Below are positions 44,304 through 52,243 of a stretch of 64,000 nucleotides of DNA, one piece after another. The stretch spans positions 249,736 through 313,735 of the forward strand of contig DASRBN010000037.1 in the NCBI GenBank assembly GCA_035653615.1, written 5' to 3'. Source of the DNA: Ktedonobacteraceae bacterium (GTDB lineage Bacteria; Chloroflexota; Ktedonobacteria; Ktedonobacterales; Ktedonobacteraceae). The position numbers and the translations under genes were made by a program. How positions within the stretch are numbered: the first letter of the stretch is position 1; every line of letters begins with the position of its first letter. The notes under the pieces were generated by a model. That model worked only from the letters and a program-made list of their open reading frames with translations. It had not been told where the DNA came from and searched no databases.

Positions 44304-44398
44304 GGGTGACCTTTGTGGTTGCCCTCCCGAGTTTCAATCAAGCGTGTGATAGAAACGGATGGATGTGAAATGCGAGGGGCCTTTGTGGTCACCTCGCC
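44300..44398. repeat. Repeat family B, two copies after the chemoreceptor
   Basis: GTAGGGGTGACCTTTGTGG at 44300 supplies the chemoreceptor stop; a second copy, GAGGGGCCTTTGTGG with TCACCTCGCC, is at 44374-44398. Confidence 0.6.
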
Positions 44399-44538
44399 TA
44401 TCCGGCCAGCGCGGTCTATAGAGAGAAATTTTCAGGCCTATTCCCGGACATATGGATGCAGTTGTAATCATAACGGGAACCAGGAGAAGATCCTTTACAC
44501 GGCTTGACAATGAAACTAGAGAAGTGGGTGCGCGAAGT

Positions 44539-47500
44539 ATGTCGAATACATTTGATAAATCATCTGTTCTCGCCTCCTTTATTGAAGAGGTGAATTCGTA
44601 TTTGCCTGAAATCGAGACCAACCTGGCGCGCCTGGCAGAGATGCCCGGCGACATGGATGCTCTTGAGGAGACATATCGCCGCACTCATACCATCGGTGGT
44701 TCCGCTTCAATGATGGATTTCCCCGGTTTATCGCATGTCGCACATGGGATGGAGGATATTCTCGGCGATGTGATAGATGGGGTAGCCGAGCTTGATCAAC
44801 CAACGATAGCGCTTTTGCAGCGTTCTCTCGCGCGCCTGCATCGCCTTGTAGATGGCATAAATCAAGGAATTGACCAGGATGCCGTGATTGCGGAGGATGA
44901 CGCCGATTATACCCAGTATCGTGTAGCGATCGAAGCTGCTGCTCGCGCCGGAAATACTAGTGCCGCCGGCACAGGATCGGAAGAACAACTTCAAGGCATT
45001 GCGGCATCAGTGGCTCCCGGCGTATCGATGCCTTCACTTGAGGAAGTGCTGGCTTCTTTCCGCACTCCTGAAGTGGTTGCAGGAGAGGCAGTGGCATGGC
45101 CGGAAGAGCCTGCGCCGGTTGCTTACGCTGATATGCCTGCAAAGCGGGATTCCTCACCGCTTCAAACACCAACCCAGGAATTCATCCAGGAACAACCGCA
45201 AGTACCAACAGCGCCTGCACAGCCAGGAGCATTGGAGCTACTTGTTGCTTCATCACGCCAGCCTTCCGCCCCCCTCGATAACCCTCCGGTTACACCACGG
45301 GCGTCACTGCAAGATGACTGGGGGCATGACGCCGCAGGATCTACCGGTAAGAGGGAAGCTGCGCAACCAACATCTCCACTCTCGCCGGTTACTGGAACAG
45401 GCGTGGGGAACAGGTCTATCATGCCCACGGCGGGATCGTCTTCCTTGACCCCGACGGACGTAGACCAGGGTCCGATTGCCACGGTTTACAATGAGATGCA
45501 GGCTGAAGTGCAGGTGCTGGATGAACAGGCTTCTTCATTGAAGCGCACATTAACCCAGCTGCGCCTGGCCGTATCAGTTATTGAAGCCCAGCGCGCAGAA
45601 TTTCGTGGCTTTCTAGATGGCTCCAAAGATGCGCTCGATCGCATGGAGGAATGGGCCGGGAAAGCTATGGGCCTCAATCTGCGCAATAGTCCTGAGCAGG
45701 TCCGGCGTTATCTCCCACTTTCAGTCATGTGGGTAGCAAACAACAAGCTCAAGAAAGTGCTTGAGTTGCTTGTGCAAATGACGAGCGGCGTAGAGTTGAC
45801 GGATGAGCAGATGCAAATAGCTTTGCAGCAGTTACATGCGTCTATACAGACATGCGGAAGCATTTTCGAGCAACTGCAATCCGGTTCCTCTGCGTCCCTG
45901 TTCGCCCATGATCCCGGTTGGACGCACTGGGAGATGCAAATTCCGCCCGAAAACGAAGGCTTGCGGGAACGTGTCACATTTGAGCGTCGTGGTGACCTTG
46001 CTGCTATCCGCGCCGAGATAGAAGAGCGGTTGCGCGAAGAACTGCGCCAGGAATATGAGGCTCGCCCGTTCACACTGGCCGCTCGCGCCGAATTAGAACA
46101 GCAGATACGCAACGAGGTGCGCGAAGAGTTCGAGGCCAGGCGTCAATTGCAGGAAACTGTTGCCGGTTCTGGGCATCAGGAAACATTGGAAGAAATAAAA
46201 GCCCGGCTGCGCAGCGAGATAGAAATTGAAGTACGCCGCGAGTTCCTCAGCCAGCTTACCGGGGAAATGGAAGATGCCACCGAAGTAGCGTTTCCTGGCT
46301 CGCCACAGCCTGCCGCATTCGTGCCACCCGCTCCGGCTCCGATGGTAATGCCGCCGCCGCTATCGCCTGCATCATCACCATCTGCTGCTTCCTCTGTAAT
46401 GAACGACTTTGGTGAGGAAGCGGCTGAACTCTTCCGCCTGGAAGCTGAAGAGCACCTGCAGACGATTAGCGTACATGTGGCTGAACTTGAAAATGCGCCT
46501 GCTGACCGCAATCCCATCCAGGCCATCCGGCGCGCTACTCACACGCTCAAGGGCGCTGCCGGAATGATGGGCTTCCGTATGATTGCGGACCTGTGCCATA
46601 TTCTGGAAGACCTCCTGGATAGCATCATAGAGGAGGCAATTTCAATTTCACCAACCGTTGTGAGCATTATTCTGGATACGACGGAATTGTTGGATGCGCT
46701 CGTAAATGGTAAGGGAAGTGCAAGCGAGCATGAGAATGCCCTACAGGAGCTTCGTGGCCGTTATGTGCAGGTGCTTGGTGAGCAGTCTCCGCTGGTAAGT
46801 AACGTCGACGAGGAGATTGCAGCTGCCATCGAGGAAAGGGAATCTTCCATGATGGAGGCTGCCGCGGTTACAGGTGTTGTTGCCAGCACGCCGCAGGCTG
46901 AAGCCGAGCCACAGGCTCAGGCACGCACAGACCTCAGCGTGCGCGTTCCACTACAAAAACTTGACGAACTGGTCAACCTCTTTGGAGAGTTACTCGTTAA
47001 CCGTAGTGCCCTTGAGGAGCGCCTGCAGCGTCTCATGCGCCTGGTAGCAGACGCCGAGGTCAGCAGTAATCGCCTGCGCGATGTGGGTCAGAAGCTGGAT
47101 AGTCGTTTTGAAGCCGCGACACTGCCGAGTGGCCGTTCGGTGCAGGTGATGCCTGGGGAAGGAGACCAGAGCTTCAGTCACAATGGCGACAATGGCAAGG
47201 GTGCCGGTAAGCGCGTCGAACCTTCATACCTGGCCGAATTTGATGAGTTGGAGCTTGACCGTTATACCGAATTTCACCAGCTTGCACGCGGATTGAGCGA
47301 GGGTATTTCGGATATGACCACCCTCAGCAGTGAGATGGAAGCCATCATCCGCGATTGTGAAAGCGTCTTCAGGCGTGAGAGTCGTCTCAGTACCACGTTC
47401 CAGGATCGTTTGATGAAGGCTCGCCTGGTGCCCCTTTCCACAATGATCCCGCGCCTCTATCGCACAGCCCGTGCGGTTGCGCTGAAGCAGCACAAAGAGT

Positions 47501-48945
47501 TCGAGTTTGTCCTTGAAGGTCAGGAGACTGAGGTTGATCGTACCGTCATCGAGGAAATCGCTGGACCGCTCCTGCACCTGATACGCAATGCTGTCAACCA
47601 TGCCATAGAAACACCCGAAGTGCGTGTGCAGAAAGGCAAGCCCCCAGCCGGCCAGATCAAGCTATCTGCCGCATATGAGGGGAACCAGGTCATTATCACG
47701 GTGCGTGATGATGGCACAGGCATTGATCCTGAAAAGGTACGCAATGAAGCCATCGCGCGTGGCTTTATCCGCGCTGATCAGGCCTTGAGCGACAGTGACC
47801 TGGTAGAACTTATCTTCCGCCCCGGATTCTCAACCGCGGAAGTGTTGAGTGAGGAGAGCGGACGAGGTGTAGGTCTTGATGTTGTGCGAGATAGCGTTTC
47901 GCGGCTCAGAGGCGCGCTTGAGGTCGAATCGATGCCCGGCCAGGGGACAGCTTTCACAATGAAATTCCCGACCAGCCTGGCGATTCAGAGCGTCATGATG
48001 GTACTGGTTGGTGAGCAACAATTCGCCATTCCGACAGTGATGGTTGAGTCTATTGGTCGCCTTGATAACTTCAAGTACTCGACCTACGGTGGACGACCCG
48101 CGATCCTCGTGCAGAACGATCTCTATCCTCTAAATTCTCTCGCGCAGTTGCTCGGACTACCGGAGAAAGAACCTGATGAAAGAGGACCCATCGTACTCGT
48201 TCACACGGACCGCCAGCGTGTGGCATTGATGGTTGATGCTATCAAGGGCAAGATGGATATCGTGATGAAGAATCTCGGCCCTCACCTGCGTCACGTGCAT
48301 GGTATTGCCGGCGGGTCGGTACTCGGTAATGGGCGTGTAGTGCTCATTCTTGAGTTGCGCGAACTGCTTTCTCCGCGTGTAAGCGTGACGACCAGCACTG
48401 CTAATGTGCCCGGCCAGGTGACAAGGCGAGAAAGCACTGCCATGTCGCCAGCGCAGCAAGCGGCACCCAGCATGCCAATTCAGGCCCCGGTACCTGCTGA
48501 ACGCCAGGTTATTGGGACTACAACGAGTGCGCCCAGACCTCCGGCTAAACAGGCTGCTACACCCCCGCGTGGTAAGTATATACTGGTGGTGGATGATAGC
48601 CCAAGTGTTCGCCGTGTGGTAGGCAACATGCTCAAACAGCATGGTTGGGAGGTTCAGCTCGCGCGAGACGGCGTTGAGGCCCTCGAAATGATTACTCGTG
48701 AAACACCGCTTGCCGTGCTACTCGATATCGAAATGCCGCGCATGGACGGCTACGAATTGATGGCCACTGTACGCGCGCAGGAGCAGTATCGCACGCTACC
48801 CATCGTCATATTGACCTCGCGCGCCGCTACCAAGCACCAGCAGCGCGCCATGCAGTTGGGAGCGAGCGGTTACCTGGTCAAGCCATACCAGGATGAAGAA
48901 ATGCTCAATCTCCTCAACACGCTGGTCTACGGCGCAACTGTGTAG
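44539..48945 (+). CDS. CheA-type hybrid histidine kinase with two Hpt domains and a receiver
   Basis: A 1468-residue cytoplasmic kinase like PilL/PixL/FrzE. Hpt1 (about 8-115) has YRRTHTIGGSASMMDFPG; a Pro/Ala/Ser linker and a charged coiled coil (about 480-590) follow; Hpt2 has RRATHTLKGAAGMMGF with His near 669. The dimer and ATPase parts show VNLFGELLVNRSALEE, LIRNAVNHAIETPEVR, VRDDGTGIDPEKV and EESGRGVGLDVVRDSV. A CheW-like domain starts near 1147, and a receiver (1346-1465) has ILVVDDSPSVRR and LLDIEMPRMDGYE. It should phosphorylate the two CheY proteins upstream. ATG 44539 is chosen from domain limits; the frame is open from 44452. Confidence 0.93.
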   Translation: MSNTFDKSSVLASFIEEVNSYLPEIETNLARLAEMPGDMDALEETYRRTHTIGGSASMMDFPGLSHVAHGMEDILGDVIDGVAELDQPTIALLQRSLARLHRLVDGINQGIDQDAVIAEDDADYTQYRVAIEAAARAGNTSAAGTGSEEQLQGIAASVAPGVSMPSLEEVLASFRTPEVVAGEAVAWPEEPAPVAYADMPAKRDSSPLQTPTQEFIQEQPQVPTAPAQPGALELLVASSRQPSAPLDNPPVTPRASLQDDWGHDAAGSTGKREAAQPTSPLSPVTGTGVGNRSIMPTAGSSSLTPTDVDQGPIATVYNEMQAEVQVLDEQASSLKRTLTQLRLAVSVIEAQRAEFRGFLDGSKDALDRMEEWAGKAMGLNLRNSPEQVRRYLPLSVMWVANNKLKKVLELLVQMTSGVELTDEQMQIALQQLHASIQTCGSIFEQLQSGSSASLFAHDPGWTHWEMQIPPENEGLRERVTFERRGDLAAIRAEIEERLREELRQEYEARPFTLAARAELEQQIRNEVREEFEARRQLQETVAGSGHQETLEEIKARLRSEIEIEVRREFLSQLTGEMEDATEVAFPGSPQPAAFVPPAPAPMVMPPPLSPASSPSAASSVMNDFGEEAAELFRLEAEEHLQTISVHVAELENAPADRNPIQAIRRATHTLKGAAGMMGFRMIADLCHILEDLLDSIIEEAISISPTVVSIILDTTELLDALVNGKGSASEHENALQELRGRYVQVLGEQSPLVSNVDEEIAAAIEERESSMMEAAAVTGVVASTPQAEAEPQAQARTDLSVRVPLQKLDELVNLFGELLVNRSALEERLQRLMRLVADAEVSSNRLRDVGQKLDSRFEAATLPSGRSVQVMPGEGDQSFSHNGDNGKGAGKRVEPSYLAEFDELELDRYTEFHQLARGLSEGISDMTTLSSEMEAIIRDCESVFRRESRLSTTFQDRLMKARLVPLSTMIPRLYRTARAVALKQHKEFEFVLEGQETEVDRTVIEEIAGPLLHLIRNAVNHAIETPEVRVQKGKPPAGQIKLSAAYEGNQVIITVRDDGTGIDPEKVRNEAIARGFIRADQALSDSDLVELIFRPGFSTAEVLSEESGRGVGLDVVRDSVSRLRGALEVESMPGQGTAFTMKFPTSLAIQSVMMVLVGEQQFAIPTVMVESIGRLDNFKYSTYGGRPAILVQNDLYPLNSLAQLLGLPEKEPDERGPIVLVHTDRQRVALMVDAIKGKMDIVMKNLGPHLRHVHGIAGGSVLGNGRVVLILELRELLSPRVSVTTSTANVPGQVTRRESTAMSPAQQAAPSMPIQAPVPAERQVIGTTTSAPRPPAKQAATPPRGKYILVVDDSPSVRRVVGNMLKQHGWEVQLARDGVEALEMITRETPLAVLLDIEMPRMDGYELMATVRAQEQYRTLPIVILTSRAATKHQQRAMQLGASGYLVKPYQDEEMLNLLNTLVYGATV

Positions 48946-48966
48946 GGGCGACCCTTGTGGTCGCCC
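48943..48966 (+). repeat. Repeat family B at the cheA-like stop codon
   Basis: TAGGGGCGACCCTTGTGG then TCGCCC. The TAG is the stop of the CheA gene, and GGGCGACC at 48946-48953 pairs with 48959-48966 as an eight-bp hairpin. Confidence 0.7.
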
Positions 48967-49005
48967 GTTCCGGTCCCCCGTTGGTTGGTTAGCCAGGAGC
49001 AAGTT

Positions 49006-49215
49006 ATGGGTGTTGAACGTGCAGTAACCCGCTGGTATGCAAAGCGCCATGTAATCATGGACGAAATCGCGACTTTAGAGGCGAAGCTCTCGCAAATGCA
49101 GCAGGAAGGACAGGAGCCAGGTCGCAAAGAGAGAGCTGCCGTCGAAGAACAGCTTGTGGCAGCGCGGGCAAAATTGCTCGCGTTAGGCCCCTGTCCCAAA
49201 CCAATGATGGGTTAG
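49006..49215 (+). CDS. Small coiled-coil protein of unknown function
   Basis: A 69-residue protein, MGVERAVTRWYAKRHVIMDE at the start, then a heptad-like helix (IATLEAKLSQMQQEGQE and AAVEEQLVAARAKLLALG). AGGAG lies seven bases before the ATG. It follows the CheA gene by 60 bases and could be the last gene of the chemosensory operon. I do not recognise the family. Its last four bases overlap the convergent leuB gene. Confidence 0.6.
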   Translation: MGVERAVTRWYAKRHVIMDEIATLEAKLSQMQQEGQEPGRKERAAVEEQLVAARAKLLALGPCPKPMMG

Positions 49216-50309
49216 CGGGCAATAGCCTCGGCGATCAACCTGCCCATCTCCTTTGTTCCCACCGTTTTCTTTCCACCCTGGCCCAGATCCTCTGTCCGGT
49301 AACCCGCCTCAATAACCTGCGACACCGCGGCTTCAATCGTCTCTGCCTCTTGCAGCAGTCCAAATGAATAGCGCAGCATTAATGCGCTCGTCAAAATGGC
49401 GGCAATCGGATTCGCTTTATCCTGCCCCGTGATATCGGGAGCAGTACCGTGGATTGGCTCGTAAAGGCCGAAGAACCCGTAAGCCGTCTCTCTTGTACCC
49501 AGGCTGGCCGAAGGAAGCATGCCCATCGAGCCTGCCAGCATAGAAGCCTCGTCGGTAAGGATGTCCCCGAACATATTCTCGGTCACGATCACATCAAACG
49601 CCGCCGGTCGTCGAATGAGCTGCATCGCGCATGTATCTACCAGCAAATGTTCAAGCGATACATCAGGATAATCGGCGGCGATACGCCCGGCGGTTCGTCG
49701 CCAGAGCCGCGAGGAACTGAGCACATTAGCCTTATCCACCGAGGTCACTTTCTTCCTCCGCCCGCGCGCCAGTTCAAAAGCCGTGCGCATGATACGCTCA
49801 ATCTCCGCCTCGGTGTAGATCAACGTATCAATCGCCTCAAGCCCTTGCCCGGTTTCGCGAATCTCGCTCGGCTTGCCGTAATAAAGCCCACCCGTCAACT
49901 CGCGTACCACCAGCAAATCGGTCCCTTTCAGAAATTCTGATTTGATAGTTGAAGCATCAAGCAAAGCATCGAGCGGGCGTACCGGGCGCAGGTTAGCAAA
50001 AAGCTCGAGGTCTTTGCGCAAGCGGAACAGCGCCCGTTCCGGCTGCACTTTCGAGTTTGGCCCCTCGAAGCGCGCCGTTCCACCCACAGCCCCGAACAGT
50101 ATCGCATCGCTGCGCTGGCACAGCTCCATCGTCGCATCAGAAATAGCATCGCCCTCGGCCTCGATAGCTGCTACTCCCACCAGTGCCTCTGTCATATTGA
50201 AAGTATGCCCAAAGCGATCAGCGACGACGTGCAGTACCTGTACCGCCTGCCCGATGACCTCCGGCCCAATGCCATCGCCGGGCAGGACCGCGATTGTGTA
50301 GGTTCCCAC
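49212..50309 (-). CDS. leuB: 3-isopropylmalate dehydrogenase
   Basis: A 365-residue enzyme of leucine synthesis, oxidising and decarboxylating 3-isopropylmalate with NAD. Motifs: IAVLPGDGIGPEV, RALFRLRKDLELFANLRPVR (substrate arginines), ELTGGLYYGKP, ENMFGDILTDEAS (metal-binding Asp residues) and IHGTAPDITGQDKANP (NAD site, followed by Ala-Ile). The length is normal for the family. The start is GTG, with GGAGGAG nine bases upstream. No other leucine gene is in the window, so it stands alone, convergent to the chemosensory operon. Confidence 0.97.
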   Translation of the reverse strand: MGTYTIAVLPGDGIGPEVIGQAVQVLHVVADRFGHTFNMTEALVGVAAIEAEGDAISDATMELCQRSDAILFGAVGGTARFEGPNSKVQPERALFRLRKDLELFANLRPVRPLDALLDASTIKSEFLKGTDLLVVRELTGGLYYGKPSEIRETGQGLEAIDTLIYTEAEIERIMRTAFELARGRRKKVTSVDKANVLSSSRLWRRTAGRIAADYPDVSLEHLLVDTCAMQLIRRPAAFDVIVTENMFGDILTDEASMLAGSMGMLPSASLGTRETAYGFFGLYEPIHGTAPDITGQDKANPIAAILTSALMLRYSFGLLQEAETIEAAVSQVIEAGYRTEDLGQGGKKTVGTKEMGRLIAEAIAR

Positions 50310-50589
50310 TTTTTATTGCTCCTCCGGTGTTTCAAGCATCAAAAATCTCTGTTGGTACCCGCGGCTGCGTTAATTGGATTCTAACTGGTATCTTGACTTT
50401 CTGTCAAATGTCCTGTATGGGCGCGCCCGGTTAACTCCCTATCCAAAATCCCACCCTCTTTCCCATCCTTTGGCGGGTGCTAACCCAACCTGGCAATAGG
50501 TACACTGTTTCCAACAAGATAAACAGCATGCTTCATATGCATCTATTCGATGCGAGTTTTCTCGTCTTATCCGAAAGGAAGCAAAAATC
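50310..50589. other. Divergent upstream region of leuB and the P450 pair
   Basis: 280 bases that must contain both promoters. A TTGACT/TATGGG pair with 17 bases between begins at 50393, but the -10 is poor. AAAGGAAG just before 50590 is the ribosome site of the small frame there. Confidence 0.35.
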
Positions 50590-50715
50590 ATGTTACAGGG
50601 TTCTGTCACTCCATTAGCGGCGGATCTCAAGCCGCCGTCTGCTTTGCTTCAGTCTTTTCTTACCGTCCAACCAGTGTTTTTTGAGTCTCAATACCGGCAT
50701 GGAGGAAAGTCATGA
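50590..50715 (+). CDS. 41-residue peptide coupled to the cytochrome P450 gene
   Basis: I found this short frame by eye. AAGGA lies about ten bases before the ATG, and the TGA stop overlaps the P450 start as ATGA, the classic arrangement for translational coupling. The product begins MLQGSVTPLAADLKPPS and ends FFESQYRHGGKS. The aromatic C-terminal part with Tyr-x-His recalls the short precursors that P450 enzymes cross-link in biarylitide-type RiPPs, but the final GGK codons also contain the P450 ribosome site, so sequence constraint there has another explanation. It may be only a coupling leader. Confidence 0.45.
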   Translation: MLQGSVTPLAADLKPPSALLQSFLTVQPVFFESQYRHGGKS

Positions 50716-52127
50716 CTCACCCACACACGACCACATCGACCGCTGAAGCCGCCGTGAAGAGCGTTTCGACCGCCCCTACCCCCCATAGCAGGACAGCGCC
50801 GGGAACACGGGGCAACCTCCTGCTGGGTAGCGCCAGAGCTTTACAACGTGATGCCCTGGCGTTTTATACCGGTATGGCCCACCGCTACGGAGATGTTGTA
50901 CGCACGCGCCTCCTTTTCTGGCCGACGTACCTGGTCTTTCACCCGGATGGAGTGCGGCACATCTTGCAGGAGAACCATCAGAACTATGATCGCGACCTCT
51001 TTTTGTACAAAGGTCTGCGGCCCTTTTTTGGCGAAGGTCTGGGAACCTCTTCCGGCCCCTCCTGGTTGTACCATCGCCGCCTGATGCAGCCAGCCTTTCA
51101 TCGCACCCGGCTAGAGGCCCTGGCAACGTTGATGACCGGGACCATTGCCAATCTGCTAGCAGGCTGGCAAACAGCAGCTGAACAGGAACGGCCTCTAGAA
51201 ATGAGCCAGGAGATGCTCAGGCTGGCGCTGGGCATTCTCGGCCAGACCCTCTTCAGAGTAGACCTTTCTGATGAGACCGATTCCATCGCCCAGGCGTTTA
51301 CTGACCTGCTGGCGCTGCTGGGAGAGTATCTCTACCTGCCTTTTCCGCCGCTCAGCGTTCCAACCCCGCGCAATCGGCGCATGCAGGCTCGCTTGCACGC
51401 CCTCAATGCCATCGTGCAGCGCCTGATTGAGGAGCGACGCCAGTCGCGGGCAAGAGAGTACGATCTGCTCTCATTGTTGATCGAGGCGCAGGATGAGGAG
51501 TCAGGGCAGGGATTGAGCGACCGGCAGTTGCGTGACGAAATATTCACCCTGCTCTTTGCCGGACATGAAACAACGGCCAATACGCTGACCTGGGCCTTGT
51601 ACCTGCTCGCGCAACATCCTGAGGAGCAGCAGCGCGTCAAGGCGGAGGTTGATAGCGTCCTGGCGGGCCAGGTTCCAACCGTCAATCAACTCCGCTCGCT
51701 GCCTTATACACGCATGGTTCTGGAGGAGACGCTGCGGCTCTATCCTCCCGCGGTCACGATTCCACGCCGGGCTATCACCGGTGACGTGATCGGCGGCCTT
51801 GACATTCCGGCCAACAGCCTGGTCTTCCTCAATCCCTACGTCACACATCGTCATCCCGATTTCTGGGAGCAGCCAGAGGTCTTTGACCCACAGAGGTTCA
51901 CGCCAGAGCGCGTAGCTGCCCGCCATCGCTTCGCCTACTTCCCCTTTGGCGGAGGACCTCATCTCTGTATTGGGCAGCACTTCGCTATGATGGAGTCACA
52001 TCTGGCGCTGGCAATGATAGTGCAACGCTACCACTTGAGCCTGCTTCCCGGCCAGCGTATTGAACCGCGAGCAATGGTAGCACTCCGTCCATCTCCCAGT
52101 GTGCAGATAATGCTGCATAGTGTATAG
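50712..52127 (+). CDS. Cytochrome P450
   Basis: A 471-residue soluble P450. Motifs in order: I-helix AGHETTANTLTWALYL (about 283), ETLRLYPPAVTIPRR with the ExxR pair, FDPQRFTPERV (PERF-type), and the haem loop FAYFPFGGGPHLCIGQHFA with Cys419 as the iron ligand. The sequence is of the long-chain type close to the CYP4/CYP102/CYP110 group, suggesting fatty-acid or terpenoid substrates; there is no fused reductase and no ferredoxin gene nearby. GGAGG lies six bases before the ATG. The overlapping 41-codon frame upstream is co-translated. Confidence 0.95.
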   Translation: MTHPHTTTSTAEAAVKSVSTAPTPHSRTAPGTRGNLLLGSARALQRDALAFYTGMAHRYGDVVRTRLLFWPTYLVFHPDGVRHILQENHQNYDRDLFLYKGLRPFFGEGLGTSSGPSWLYHRRLMQPAFHRTRLEALATLMTGTIANLLAGWQTAAEQERPLEMSQEMLRLALGILGQTLFRVDLSDETDSIAQAFTDLLALLGEYLYLPFPPLSVPTPRNRRMQARLHALNAIVQRLIEERRQSRAREYDLLSLLIEAQDEESGQGLSDRQLRDEIFTLLFAGHETTANTLTWALYLLAQHPEEQQRVKAEVDSVLAGQVPTVNQLRSLPYTRMVLEETLRLYPPAVTIPRRAITGDVIGGLDIPANSLVFLNPYVTHRHPDFWEQPEVFDPQRFTPERVAARHRFAYFPFGGGPHLCIGQHFAMMESHLALAMIVQRYHLSLLPGQRIEPRAMVALRPSPSVQIMLHSV

Positions 52128-52210
52128 TGTCGTTCCACATCACTTTTTCGGGCGTGATAGTATACTGCTCCTATCCTCCTCTTGCTCAGCTTTTTAGAAT
52201 GGGAACGCCT

Positions 52211-52238
52211 GTATGGGGGCAAGCTCTTGCCCCCATAC
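52211..52238. terminator. Two-way terminator hairpin
   Basis: GTATGGGGGCAAG at 52211-52223 pairs exactly over 13 bases with 52226-52238, with only CT between. It lies between the convergent P450 and TPR-protein genes and would serve both strands. Confidence 0.75.
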
Positions 52239-52243
52239 AACAT

